From positions 1-64,000 of the forward strand of contig NZ_JADYWU010000002.1 in the NCBI RefSeq assembly GCF_015864665.1: 64,000 bases of DNA, in the 5' to 3' direction. The translations under genes and the position numbers were made by a program. Source of the DNA: Salinibacterium sp. SWN167. Lineage in GTDB: Bacteria; Actinomycetota; Actinomycetes; Actinomycetales; Microbacteriaceae. The notes beneath the pieces were generated by a model that saw nothing but the letters and a program-made list of their open reading frames with translations, was not told the DNA's origin and did not search any database. Below are positions 16,846 to 25,458 of this stretch, in pieces. Positions within the stretch are counted from its first letter, which is position 1. Each line of letters opens with the position of its first letter.

Positions 16846-17874
16846 ATGTCCGAGCAGAATTCGCCGATCGAGCCCCGCCCGGAAACCCCTATTTCGAGCA
16901 GCGTAACGGCGCCCGCCTACCTCGACGACGCGGCCGTACGGGCAGCGATTAGCCCCGGCGCGGCCGTTGCTGCCGTTCAGGATGCGCTGAAGGCAGGCTT
17001 CGAACCCGGCACAGACCATGCGCGCGTTTTTGAGAAACTGACGCGCGGCGACTTTCTGCTGATGCCCTCAGAAGTTGGCCCGTATGCGGGAATCAAGGTG
17101 CTCACCGCTGCTCCGGATAATCCGGGCGTCGGGTTGCCCCGCATCCAAGGTCTCTACATTCTGTTCGACTCCGACACTCTTACGCCGCGACTGTTGCTCG
17201 ATGGTGCTGCGTTGACGAGCATCCGTACCCCAGCGGTGTCGCTGGCCGCTACGGCGGGGGCACTGCTGCGCTCGTCGGAGCCGCTCGACGTTGTCATCTT
17301 TGGGGCGGGGCCTCAAGCGGTCGACCACCTCGCGACCCTGCGTGCTGTTCTTGGAGATCGTCGGCCCCTCGCCTCGGTCACCGTGGTGGTGCGCACGCTG
17401 CGTTCGGTGGAGCTGCCCGGTGCGCGGGTCGTGCAGACCGGAAGCGCCGAGGCCGAGGCTGCCGTCGCTGCGGCCGGGGTCATCATGTGCGCCACGACCG
17501 CGCGAACTCCCTTATTCGACTCCGCTGTCGTGCGCTCGGACGCCGTGATCATTGCGGTGGGTTCTCATGAACCGGATGCTCGTGAACTCGATAGTGCGCT
17601 GATGGGACGATCTCAGGTCGTCGTCGAAGATGTTCCGACAGCGTTGCGCGAATCCGGAGACGTGATCATGGCGATTGCGGAGGGCTCTCTCACGGCGAAG
17701 GACCTCATTCCGCTGGCGGACGTTACCCGGGGCGGGAGGGTGCTCGATGACGCTCGCCCGGTGCTCTTTAAGAGTTCGGGAATGAGTTGGGAAGACTTGG
17801 CCATCGCGGCTGCCATCGCGCACAGTATCGCGCACAGTACCGAGCACAGTATCGACGCGCCGCAGTCGCCCTAG
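16846..17874 (+). CDS. Ornithine cyclodeaminase / mu-crystallin family protein
   Basis: A 342-residue NAD(P)-dependent protein of the OCD/mu-crystallin family, which includes ornithine cyclodeaminase, alanine dehydrogenase and ketimine reductases. The nucleotide-binding core reads DVVIFGAGPQAVDHLATL (about 152-170) and the N-terminal substrate loop includes GIKVLTAAPDNPG and LLLDGAALTSIRTPAVS. The start at ATG 16846 has a GAGAAGGGG ribosome site just upstream. The C-terminus carries a 12-bp tandem repeat that adds IAHSIAHSTEHS. It lies 66 bp before aminopeptidase P on the same strand. The precise substrate cannot be read; Pro/amino-acid metabolism is suggested by the neighbour. Confidence 0.87.
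   Translation: MSEQNSPIEPRPETPISSSVTAPAYLDDAAVRAAISPGAAVAAVQDALKAGFEPGTDHARVFEKLTRGDFLLMPSEVGPYAGIKVLTAAPDNPGVGLPRIQGLYILFDSDTLTPRLLLDGAALTSIRTPAVSLAATAGALLRSSEPLDVVIFGAGPQAVDHLATLRAVLGDRRPLASVTVVVRTLRSVELPGARVVQTGSAEAEAAVAAAGVIMCATTARTPLFDSAVVRSDAVIIAVGSHEPDARELDSALMGRSQVVVEDVPTALRESGDVIMAIAEGSLTAKDLIPLADVTRGGRVLDDARPVLFKSSGMSWEDLAIAAAIAHSIAHSTEHSIDAPQSP
17818..17853 (+). repeat. 12-bp tandem repeat in a coding tail (3 copies)
   Basis: Three near-identical copies of GCGCACAGTATC (17818-17829, 17830-17841, 17842-17853) encode successive AHSI/AHST/EHSI tetrapeptides at the C-terminus of the OCD-family gene. The unit keeps the frame, so copy number could change without disrupting the gene. Confidence 0.9.
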
Positions 17875-17940
17875 CTGGCCCCGCGACTCCCGCGGTCCCT
17901 TCACATTTCACCTCCGCACGCCACAACGAAAGACAGCACC

Positions 17941-19422
17941 ATGCACTCGACTTCTGATTCTCACCAGCACACCGCGCCGGCGGCTTCGACGACACCCTCA
18001 GTTTCATCAGTTCCGCATCCCGATCGCGGCGACCCGCGCCTGCCGCACTTGCGCAATGCCACCGGCTTCGTCGAGTACATGAAGTCGGGGTGGGCGACTC
18101 CTGATCGCACGCCCGACACGGTTCCCGGCATCGCGGCGGCGACGGCAGCACATCGTGCACGCCTGAGCCCGGCGTTTCCTGGCCGCACGATTGTGGTGGC
18201 CGGCGGTGTCGCTCCGGTGCGCGTGAACGACAACTACTACGGCTTTCGCCCCGACAGCAGCTTCTTCTGGTTGAGCGGATGCTCGGCCGAAGACGCCGTA
18301 CTCGTGATGAGCCCCACGGCCGGCGGCCACGAGGCCACGCTCTTCATTCCCGCACCGGCATATCCCGGCGAAGCGGACTTCTTTGCGAATGCCGCGCACG
18401 GCGAACTCTGGGTTGGCTCCGCACCGGGCATGCCCGAGTGGACGGCCGCGCTGCAGATTGAGACGCGTCCACTCTCGGAACTCGAAACAGCGTTGAACCG
18501 CGCGAGTGACATTCTGCTCACCGGCTCACTGCACGGAGCCCACCGGCTGCTGCGCGACATCCCGGTCTCGCACGATCTTGGCCGGGTGCTCTCGGAGATC
18601 CGCATGATCAAAGACGAGTGGGAGATCGCCGAACTGCGCGGTGCCGTGAACCACACGATTGAGGGCTTCAAGGCCGTCGCTCGCGAGATCCCGCAGGCCA
18701 TCCAGTTCGGCGGTGAGCGCTGGTTGCAGGGCACCTTCGACCGCTACGCGCGCACTGTCGGCAATGGCACCGGCTACACGACGATCGTCGGAAGCGGCAA
18801 GAACGCCCCCGTGCTGCACTGGGTGCGCTGCGACGGCCCCGTGGATCCCGACGCCGCCGTGCTACTCGACATGGGAGTGGAAGCCCGCTCGCTCTATACA
18901 GCGGATGTCACCCGCACGTTGCCGGCATCCGGAACCTTCTCTGCCGCCCAGCGTCAAGCGCACGACCTGGTTGAGAAAGCGCACCGGGCGGGACTCGCGG
19001 CGGTCGGCCCCGGCAAGATCTTCAGCGACTTTCACCTCGCCGCGCTCGAAGTAATTGCGACCGGTCTGCACGACTGGGGCATGCTGCCCGTCTCGGTCGA
19101 TGAGGCGCTGAGTGCCCAAGGTCAGCACCACCGTCGCTACATCGTGTGTGGCATCGGGCATCACCTTGGCCTCGACGTTCACGACTGCGCGCAGTCGAGC
19201 TATTCCGCCTATCAGAGCGGCGAACTCATGCCCGGAATGGTCATGGCAGTCGAGCCCGGACTCTACTTTCACGAGTGGGACCTGACCGTGCCTCCTGAGC
19301 TGCGCGGCCTTGGCGTGCGCATTGAAGACAACGTACTCGTGACCCCGACGGGCCACGAAGTGCTCTCGGATGCCCTGCCAATTACAGCGGATGGCATCGA
19401 AGGGTGGATGCGCGCGCTGTAA
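17941..19422 (+). CDS. pepP: Aminopeptidase P (Xaa-Pro aminopeptidase, M24B)
   Basis: A 493-residue metallopeptidase that removes N-terminal residues before proline. An N-terminal AMP_N domain covers about 60-200 (VRVNDNYYGFRPDSSFFWLSG is in it). The pita-bread catalytic domain supplies the two-metal site: Asp pair in LDMGVEARSLYTADVTRTLP, His in GIGHHLGLDVHD, and two Glu in MAVEPGLYF and GVRIEDNVLV. The first 45 residues are His/Ser/Thr/Pro-rich and likely disordered. Length fits actinobacterial members. Cytoplasmic. Confidence 0.95.
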   Translation: MHSTSDSHQHTAPAASTTPSVSSVPHPDRGDPRLPHLRNATGFVEYMKSGWATPDRTPDTVPGIAAATAAHRARLSPAFPGRTIVVAGGVAPVRVNDNYYGFRPDSSFFWLSGCSAEDAVLVMSPTAGGHEATLFIPAPAYPGEADFFANAAHGELWVGSAPGMPEWTAALQIETRPLSELETALNRASDILLTGSLHGAHRLLRDIPVSHDLGRVLSEIRMIKDEWEIAELRGAVNHTIEGFKAVAREIPQAIQFGGERWLQGTFDRYARTVGNGTGYTTIVGSGKNAPVLHWVRCDGPVDPDAAVLLDMGVEARSLYTADVTRTLPASGTFSAAQRQAHDLVEKAHRAGLAAVGPGKIFSDFHLAALEVIATGLHDWGMLPVSVDEALSAQGQHHRRYIVCGIGHHLGLDVHDCAQSSYSAYQSGELMPGMVMAVEPGLYFHEWDLTVPPELRGLGVRIEDNVLVTPTGHEVLSDALPITADGIEGWMRAL

Positions 19423-19468
19423 CCAAGGACAATGGGTGGTGATCGCTCATTTTCTGAAAGGTGCATAC

Positions 19469-20926
19469 ATGGAATTCTTCGCCACTGGCGGACTCGTCCT
19501 CCTCATCGGGATCGGGGTGGTCGTTCTTGTTGTACTTTTCTTGGTCATGCTGTTGATCGCCCGCGCCTGGTTCAAGGTCGCTCGCGCCGACGAGGCCCTG
19601 GTTGTCTCGGGTCGTTCGCAGAAGGATGGCGCGGGTAATGACTCCGCTGTCACCGTTATCGTCAACGGCAAGGCTTTGGTCAACCCGATCACGCAGCGCC
19701 ACGAAACGATTTCGCTGCGTTCGCGCCAAGTCTCGATGACCGCAGAGGCGCAGTCGGCTGACAACGTGACGCTTCAGGTCGAAGCCGTGGCGATCGTGAA
19801 GATCGGTTCTGACGCGAACCTCGTGCGCCGCGCCGCCGAGCGCTTCGCTTCGCAAGACAGCGCCATCGAGCAGTTCACGACCGAGCAGCTTGAGGGTGCC
19901 CTTCGTGGTGTCGTGGCAACACTGTCGGTCGTTGAACTCATGCGTGAGCGCAAGAAGTTCTCCGACCAGATCGCTACCGATGTTTCTACCGAGCTGTCGG
20001 AGCAGGGTCTGATTCTTGACTCGTTCCAGATCAAGGGCATCGGCGACAAGGTTGGCTACATCCAGTCGCTCGGAACCCCGCAGATCGAGTCGAAGCGTCG
20101 CGAAGCAGAACTCGCTACGGCCGACGCGAACCGTGAAATCTCCAAGCGAAACATCACCGTTGCTGAGGCGAACCTGATCGAGCAGACCGCGCTCGACAAG
20201 AACACCGCAGACTCCAAGGCCGAGGTCGGTAAGGCTAACGCTGAAGCCGAGCAAGCCGAAGCTCTCGCCCGCGCCCGCGCCGAGCAGGGCGTTCTGCAGC
20301 AGCGTGCTGAGAACCGTCAGGCAGAGCTCGACGCCGACGTGAAGCGTCTCGCTGACGCCAACCTGTACAAGGCTCAGAAGGATGCCGACTCCGACGCCTA
20401 CCGTCTCGTCAAGGGTGCCGAAGCTCAAGCTCAGATCGCCGCCGTTGAAGCCGAAGCAGTGCGCGTTCGCGCCGCTGCTGACGCGGATGCCACCCGCCTT
20501 GCCGGTGAAGCAAAGGCTGCCAGCATCGAAGCAGAAGCTGGCGCGCTCGCCAAGCACCAAGACGCGCTCCTCGCGCAACGTGCCCTCGAAACTCTGCCGC
20601 AGGTTATGGAGCAGTGGGCCAAGGGTTACGGCCAGATCGGTTCTGTCACCGTTATCGGCGGCAGCGGAGCCAGCGGTGGAGATACCGTCGGCACCGAAAG
20701 TGCTGTCGCATTGCGCGGCACGTTCGAGTCGATCAAGGCTGCAACCGGTCTCGACCTGGCGTCGATCATCCAGGGCCGCACCGTCGGTCAAGCGGTCGGC
20801 GAAGGCGCTCGTGGCCAGTCAGGTGACAGCACCCTCGCTGCCACCCTCGCCCACGCCGCTAACACCGTGGCGGATGCCGCACCCCAGTCGGCTCCGGTCG
20901 CCAGCGAGGGCGACACCGCCGAGTAG
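19469..20926 (+). CDS. Flotillin-like SPFH-domain membrane protein
   Basis: A 485-residue flotillin. A single N-terminal membrane segment (about 5-32) is followed by the SPFH/band-7 domain (about 33-200) and a long Ala/Glu/Lys-rich coiled coil (about 205-400) with many A-E-A-E repeats, typical of flotillin oligomerisation. A Gly/Ser-rich stretch and a C-terminal domain follow. Such proteins form membrane microdomain scaffolds. ATG 19469 has GAAAGG just upstream. No NfeD-type partner is adjacent. The gene ends before a strong bidirectional terminator. Confidence 0.92.
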   Translation: MEFFATGGLVLLIGIGVVVLVVLFLVMLLIARAWFKVARADEALVVSGRSQKDGAGNDSAVTVIVNGKALVNPITQRHETISLRSRQVSMTAEAQSADNVTLQVEAVAIVKIGSDANLVRRAAERFASQDSAIEQFTTEQLEGALRGVVATLSVVELMRERKKFSDQIATDVSTELSEQGLILDSFQIKGIGDKVGYIQSLGTPQIESKRREAELATADANREISKRNITVAEANLIEQTALDKNTADSKAEVGKANAEAEQAEALARARAEQGVLQQRAENRQAELDADVKRLADANLYKAQKDADSDAYRLVKGAEAQAQIAAVEAEAVRVRAAADADATRLAGEAKAASIEAEAGALAKHQDALLAQRALETLPQVMEQWAKGYGQIGSVTVIGGSGASGGDTVGTESAVALRGTFESIKAATGLDLASIIQGRTVGQAVGEGARGQSGDSTLAATLAHAANTVADAAPQSAPVASEGDTAE

Positions 20927-20972
20927 CACAGCGCCACACGGCAGTCGCGCTGAGCGATAGTCGGAACGCGCG

Positions 20973-21005
20973 AAGGGCGGGCATCCTGTGGGGATGCCCG
21001 CCCTT
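20973..21005. terminator. Bidirectional terminator between flotillin and carboxyltransferase genes
   Basis: A perfect 14-bp GC-rich stem (20973-20986, 20992-21005) with a 5-base loop is flanked by AA on one side and TTT on the other. It separates two convergent genes and can serve both strands. Confidence 0.88.
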
Positions 21006-21026
21006 TCGTGTGTCGTGGAGCGAACG

Positions 21027-22568
21027 TTAGTCGTGCGGGCGTGCGCCGGACTCAGGCGTGTGAGCCGCATCCCCCGCACCGCTCGGATCGATGCCGAGGC
21101 CCAGATAATTGACCGTGCGAGCGGCGCGGCGCTGCCCGTCATCCTGACGCTCCAGCTCGGCCAGTTGGCGCACGATAGCGTGACCAACTCTGCGGCAAAA
21201 ATCAGCGGGTTCGACGTCGGCAGTGGGCCATTCTTCGACGATTTCGTGGACGATCCCGTCGTCGAGCAGATCCTGAGAACGCACGCGCTGCTCGACCGTC
21301 ATGCTCGCCGCATGGGTGGTGTCGCCGAACATGATCACGCTCGCGCCCTCGGGCGGTAGCGGTGCGAGCCACCCGTTTCTGGCCGCGATCACCCGGTCGG
21401 CGGGCATGAGTGCGAGGGCGCCGCCACCCGTTCCTTCGCCGAGAATGACGGCAATGGTCGGCACCGGCAGGTCGAGCATTTCCGCCAGACAGCGTGCAAT
21501 TTCTCCGCCGAGACCGCCCTCCTCAGCCTCGCGAGAAAGGGCTGCTCCGGGCGTATCAACGACGGTGATGAGCGGCAGCCCGAGCTCAGCGGCGAGAGCC
21601 ATTCCGCGACGGGCTTGGCGCAGAGCATCCGGACCCAGCTCGGCTTCGCCCTGTGCTCGCCGATCAAGCCCGACGACAACAGTTCCTCGTCCGCCAATGG
21701 TGGCCAAGGACACCACGGCTGACTTGTTCGACTCGCCTTGACCCGTTCCGCTCAGGGGAACGATGGAGGTCGCGGCGTGGCGCAGAAGCGAACGCAGGCC
21801 GGGGCGCCCACTGCGGCGCGAAATCTGAATCGACTCCCACGACGATGGAATTTGCGTCGTAGGTTCCTCCGCCGGCGGGGGAACGTAATCCCCGGAAGCA
21901 GCAATGATCGCGAGTGCCTCGCCCGCCATAGTGCGCAAGTGTTTGGCATCGAGCACGGCGTCGACGATGCCGTGGGTGAAGAGGTTTTCAGCAGTTTGAA
22001 CACCCTCGGGAAAGTCGGTACCGTACAGCGCCCTGTAGACCTTCGGGCCGAGAAAGCCAACGAGAGCTCCCGTTTGGGCAACCGTGATGTGGCCGAGCGA
22101 ACCCCATGACGCGAACACTCCACCGGTCGTGGGATGCCGAAGATACACAAGGTACGGCAGTTTTGCCGCCTTGTGTGCCACGACTGCTTCGGTGATCTTG
22201 ACCATCTGCAAGAACGCTCGGGTGCCCTCTTGCATGCGCGTTCCCCCCGAGATCGGGGCCGCAAGCACGGGCAAACCTTCTGCCGTTGCCCGCCGAACTG
22301 TTTCCACCATCCGGGTCGCGGCGTTGACGCCGATCGAGCCTCCGAGAAAACGAAACTCGCCAACGATGACTGCCACGCGTGAACCGTTAAGCAGGCCTTC
22401 ACCGGCCACGAGCGACTCGTCTTCGCCGGTCTTGGTTCGCGCGGCCTCAAGCTCTTTACGGTAGCTGTCCTCGATGGGCAAGGCAGGTAGCGGTGAATTC
22501 CAGCTGACGAATGTGTCGTCATCGAGCGTCATCGCGATGAGTTCGCGGGCACTGGGGCGGGCGGTCAT
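21027..22568 (-). CDS. Fused acyl-CoA carboxylase carboxyltransferase (beta-alpha)
   Basis: A 513-residue carboxyltransferase with both halves on one chain. The N-terminal half is AccD-like (about 60-230; GGSIGVNAATRMVE, PISGGTRMQEG, HPTTGGVFASWGSLGH) but lacks the four-cysteine zinc ribbon of classical AccD. The C-terminal half is AccA-like (VDTPGAALSREAEEGG, GEGTGGGALALMPADR). ATG 22568 overlaps the CoA-transferase stop as ATGA and is preferred to ATG 22580. No biotin carboxylase or BCCP is adjacent. It may be the housekeeping acetyl-CoA carboxylase subunit of this lineage or a dedicated acyl-CoA carboxylase; context with CaiB and a hydroxylase leans to the second, but this is uncertain. 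Confidence 0.88.
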   Translation of the reverse strand: MTARPSARELIAMTLDDDTFVSWNSPLPALPIEDSYRKELEAARTKTGEDESLVAGEGLLNGSRVAVIVGEFRFLGGSIGVNAATRMVETVRRATAEGLPVLAAPISGGTRMQEGTRAFLQMVKITEAVVAHKAAKLPYLVYLRHPTTGGVFASWGSLGHITVAQTGALVGFLGPKVYRALYGTDFPEGVQTAENLFTHGIVDAVLDAKHLRTMAGEALAIIAASGDYVPPPAEEPTTQIPSSWESIQISRRSGRPGLRSLLRHAATSIVPLSGTGQGESNKSAVVSLATIGGRGTVVVGLDRRAQGEAELGPDALRQARRGMALAAELGLPLITVVDTPGAALSREAEEGGLGGEIARCLAEMLDLPVPTIAVILGEGTGGGALALMPADRVIAARNGWLAPLPPEGASVIMFGDTTHAASMTVEQRVRSQDLLDDGIVHEIVEEWPTADVEPADFCRRVGHAIVRQLAELERQDDGQRRAARTVNYLGLGIDPSGAGDAAHTPESGARPHD

Positions 22569-23737
22569 TCGCTTAGCCATTCGCGCACAGAGTCATTGTG
22601 TTGCCCCAGCGTGGGCGGCGCACCGTGCGCTGTGCGGGTTCGTTCTTCGCCGTCCGCGTTGAAGAATCGCAGTGGTGGCCCGGGCAGGCTAATCGATCCG
22701 AGAGTGGCGTGGTCAACATCCACGATGAGTCCCTGCGATTGTGTTTGGTCCCATTCGTACACCTGCTGAAGGTTGCGCACTCGCCCGGCCGGGATCCCTG
22801 CTTCTTCGAGAGCGAGGAGAAGATCATCCGCATTCCACGAGGAGAATATTTCTTCCAAGGCGGTGATCAGCGAATCACGGTTGTCAACGCGCAGGCCGTT
22901 GGATGCCCACCGCTCGTCATCGACGGCGATCCCCGTCATGGTGCACAAACGGGCCCATAGTCCCTCTGAGCCCACTGCAATTTGCACCGCACCGGAACCC
23001 GTGTGAAAGAGCCCGTAGGGAGCGATGGACGGATGATGGTTGCCATTCGCGAGGCCGACTTCGCCGGCGACAGTCCATCGGGTTCCTTGGAAAGCGTGCA
23101 CCCCGACAACGGAAGCGAGAAGCGACGTGCGAACAACCTGACCTTTGCCTGTGCGCTCGCGTTCGAGTAGCGCCGCGAGCACGCCGTAGGCGCCGTACAT
23201 TCCGGCAAGCAAGTCACCGATGGGAACGCCGACGCGCTGAGGGTCATCGGGCTTGCTGCCCGTAATCGACATGAGGCCGGCTTCGCCCTGCGCAATCTGG
23301 TCGTAGCCCGCCCGACCGCCCTCCGGACCGTCGTGCCCAAATCCACTAATCGACAACAGCACGAGGCGCGGGTTGAGTTGCTCTAGTCGTTCGGGAGGGA
23401 ATCCCAAGCGGTCGAGGGTGCCGGGGCGAAAGTTCTCCATAAGGACATCAGCGCGCGTGATGAGGTCTGCCAGCAGTGCCGAGTCAGACGGATCCTTCAG
23501 GTTGAGGGTGATCGACTCTTTATTGCGATTCGCGGAGAGAAAGTAGGTCGACTCGCGTGCTCCCTCATCGCCGACAAACGGTGGGCCCCAGCCGCGGGTG
23601 TCGTCGCCGGTGCCCGGGGTCTCCACTTTGATGACTCGCGCACCTAAGTCGCCCAGCATCATCCCAGCATGAGGGCCGGCCAAGGCTCGAGTGAGGTCGA
23701 GTACGAGATAGCCGCTGAGCGAACCGGTGTCGTTCAT
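22565..23737 (-). CDS. CoA-transferase, class III (CaiB/BaiF family)
   Basis: A 390-residue CaiB/BaiF-type CoA-transferase. The opening LVLDLTRALAGPHAGMMLGDLGARVIKVE is followed by GDDTRGWGPPF and by the catalytic-Asp region ENFRPGTLDRLGF. It moves CoA between carboxylic acids. It overlaps the hydroxylase upstream (ATGA) and the carboxyltransferase downstream (ATGA), so three enzymes are produced together. The substrate is unknown; activation of an aromatic or branched acid fits the context. Confidence 0.92.
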   Translation of the reverse strand: MNDTGSLSGYLVLDLTRALAGPHAGMMLGDLGARVIKVETPGTGDDTRGWGPPFVGDEGARESTYFLSANRNKESITLNLKDPSDSALLADLITRADVLMENFRPGTLDRLGFPPERLEQLNPRLVLLSISGFGHDGPEGGRAGYDQIAQGEAGLMSITGSKPDDPQRVGVPIGDLLAGMYGAYGVLAALLERERTGKGQVVRTSLLASVVGVHAFQGTRWTVAGEVGLANGNHHPSIAPYGLFHTGSGAVQIAVGSEGLWARLCTMTGIAVDDERWASNGLRVDNRDSLITALEEIFSSWNADDLLLALEEAGIPAGRVRNLQQVYEWDQTQSQGLIVDVDHATLGSISLPGPPLRFFNADGEERTRTAHGAPPTLGQHNDSVREWLSE

Positions 23738-25320
23738 GCTCGTGCTTCCAGGCTGGCGACGCCGAGTTGGTTACTGAAGGCGAGAATCATGGCGCTCGTC
23801 TCGGTCCCGGCAGAGGCACCAAAGGTATAAAAATCAGGGCGGATGAGCACGCTCTCGGCATTGAGCTGGTCGAGCCATGCCGCGTACGTGCCGTCGACTT
23901 CGCCAATCGTGATGACGGCGGGATGCTCACCGGAGAGCGCTACGACGGTGACGCCGCGATCGCGGAGTGCATCAGTTGCCTCCGCGGTGACGAGCTCGAA
24001 CAACTCCGCTTGCGCCAGCATCAGTATCGACCCTGAGTACAGATCGTCGAAGCGGGCAGTGGAACCGTCGAAACGGATAGCGGCTTGGGGAGAGAGCTGT
24101 CCGCCGTCGGGCAGGTGAAGCCCTGGCCCCAGAAGCGGAGCCGGAGGTGCAGGGGGAGCGTGTCCCTTGGCGAGTTCGGCGATCATCCGCTCATCGCGTT
24201 CTGCTGCTTCTGCAGGGTCGGTGATGCAGATCACCCGCCCCAATGAAATGGAGAAGTCGATGAACTCGCGAATGTGGGTGAGGCGTTCGGTCTCGTAGGT
24301 ATCGAGAATGCTCTCCGCTGCGTGGCCGTCGAGCACTGCCCCGAGCTTCCAGAATAGGTTCATGACATCGCGCAGACCAGCGCCCAAACCCTGGCCGGCG
24401 AACGGAGGCATGAGGTGGGCGGCATCTCCCGCTAACAAGACGTGACGCTTGCGCCAACTGGTGGCCCAGCCAGCTTGGAAGGTATAGACCGAGTGGCGTT
24501 CGAGCTCCGAGTTTTCGGGGCGGATGCCAAACGGTTCGAGCAACTCCCACGCCCGTTCGGTCTTGTTGAGCGACTCGATCGTCTCGTGCGGCAAGCGCAT
24601 GAACTCCCAGCGCCGCCGCCCGGGACCACCGGGAACCATCGTGGCGGGGCGAGCGATGTCGCAGGTCTGAATCGCGACATGAGGAAACTCAAGCGAGGGA
24701 TCGGGGATGACGTCGACAACGAGCCAGTCATAGAAGAATCCCATGTCGTGCCAGTCGATGCCGGCCCACCGGCGAACGGTGCTGTTCGCTCCATCTGCGC
24801 CCACTAAATAGCGGGACGTCACGAGGAGTTCCTCTGCCGTGGCGAGGTTGCTGAGCGTGGTCGAGACTACGTCGTCATCGGCGATGACCTCTGCCGACCA
24901 TCCGCGAAGCACCGTCACAGTGGGCAATGCCAGGAGCACCGCCTCCATGCGGTCTTCGAGCGCAGGCTGGCTAAAGAAATAGGTGTTGTACCAACCGGAG
25001 GATCCGATTCCGCTCCAGTCGACTTCGACGAGGCTTTCACGGTCGGCATTACGCCAGACATACATATCGTCATACGGCTCGGTGATCTCGGGGATCGTAT
25101 CCGGCGCAAGACCGATCGACTGCAAAATCCGTGCGAACTCAAAATCATGAGTCACTGCCCGGGGCAGGGGATAGCCCTCAGTCTTGCGATCAGCGATGAG
25201 AACGCGGTGGCCAGCACGGCCAAGTTGGATGGCCAGTAGCTTTCCCACTGGGCCAAGCCCCACGATCATTACGTCATAGTTGTCGGTTGCCGCTGTTGGC
25301 GGCGTAGCTTCATTGCTCAC
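23734..25320 (-). CDS. FAD-dependent aromatic hydroxylase (class A monooxygenase)
   Basis: A 528-residue flavoprotein monooxygenase. It has the dinucleotide fold GLGPVGKLLAIQLGRAGHR (about 20-38), the DG motif in GADGANSTVRRWAG, and the GD motif GDAAHLMPPFAGQGLGAGL. The size and a C-terminal thioredoxin-like extension (about 400-528) match the MhpA/phenol-hydroxylase group that acts on 3-hydroxyphenylpropionate-like phenols. GTG 25320 is chosen because the ATG at 25464 would run into the divergent binding-protein gene. It heads the minus-strand operon with CoA-transferase and carboxyltransferase. Substrate is inferred only to the level of aromatic acid. Confidence 0.88.
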   Translation of the reverse strand: MSNEATPPTAATDNYDVMIVGLGPVGKLLAIQLGRAGHRVLIADRKTEGYPLPRAVTHDFEFARILQSIGLAPDTIPEITEPYDDMYVWRNADRESLVEVDWSGIGSSGWYNTYFFSQPALEDRMEAVLLALPTVTVLRGWSAEVIADDDVVSTTLSNLATAEELLVTSRYLVGADGANSTVRRWAGIDWHDMGFFYDWLVVDVIPDPSLEFPHVAIQTCDIARPATMVPGGPGRRRWEFMRLPHETIESLNKTERAWELLEPFGIRPENSELERHSVYTFQAGWATSWRKRHVLLAGDAAHLMPPFAGQGLGAGLRDVMNLFWKLGAVLDGHAAESILDTYETERLTHIREFIDFSISLGRVICITDPAEAAERDERMIAELAKGHAPPAPPAPLLGPGLHLPDGGQLSPQAAIRFDGSTARFDDLYSGSILMLAQAELFELVTAEATDALRDRGVTVVALSGEHPAVITIGEVDGTYAAWLDQLNAESVLIRPDFYTFGASAGTETSAMILAFSNQLGVASLEARA

Positions 25321-25363
25321 GTCGCCGAGCCTAGAAGTAGCGAAAGCGGGCGCCGAAGTTCTG

Positions 25364-25378
25364 TCCCGAAATACGGGA
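25364..25378. promoter_or_regulatory. Palindrome TCCCG-N5-CGGGA, candidate IclR operator
   Basis: A perfect 5-bp inverted repeat with a 5-base spacer lies midway between the divergent hydroxylase and binding-protein genes. A related element, CCCGT-N5-ACGGG, follows at 25422-25436. IclR proteins bind short palindromes in such divergent promoters, and an IclR gene lies 5 kb away. Binding is inferred. Confidence 0.4.
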
Positions 25379-25421
25379 TGGAAAGTTGTTTGCTCGCCAA
25401 CAGGGTTTGAGTATGGGGTAT

Positions 25422-25436
25422 CCCGTGCACCACGGG
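25422..25436. promoter_or_regulatory. Palindrome CCCGT-N5-ACGGG near the binding-protein start
   Basis: A 5-bp perfect inverted repeat 22 bp upstream of the ATG at 25459, close to the ribosome site AAAGGAGA. It shares CCCG/CGGG arms with the palindrome at 25364-25378 but has a different core, so it may be a second operator or coincidental. Confidence 0.3.
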
Positions 25437-25458
25437 CCGCAATCAAAGGAGATTCGCG

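Noticed and set aside
19382-20791. Long open frame (469 codons) on the minus strand inside the flotillin gene
   Set aside because: It is antisense to the well-supported SPFH/coiled-coil gene, has no recognisable domain or start context, and follows from high-GC codon bias.
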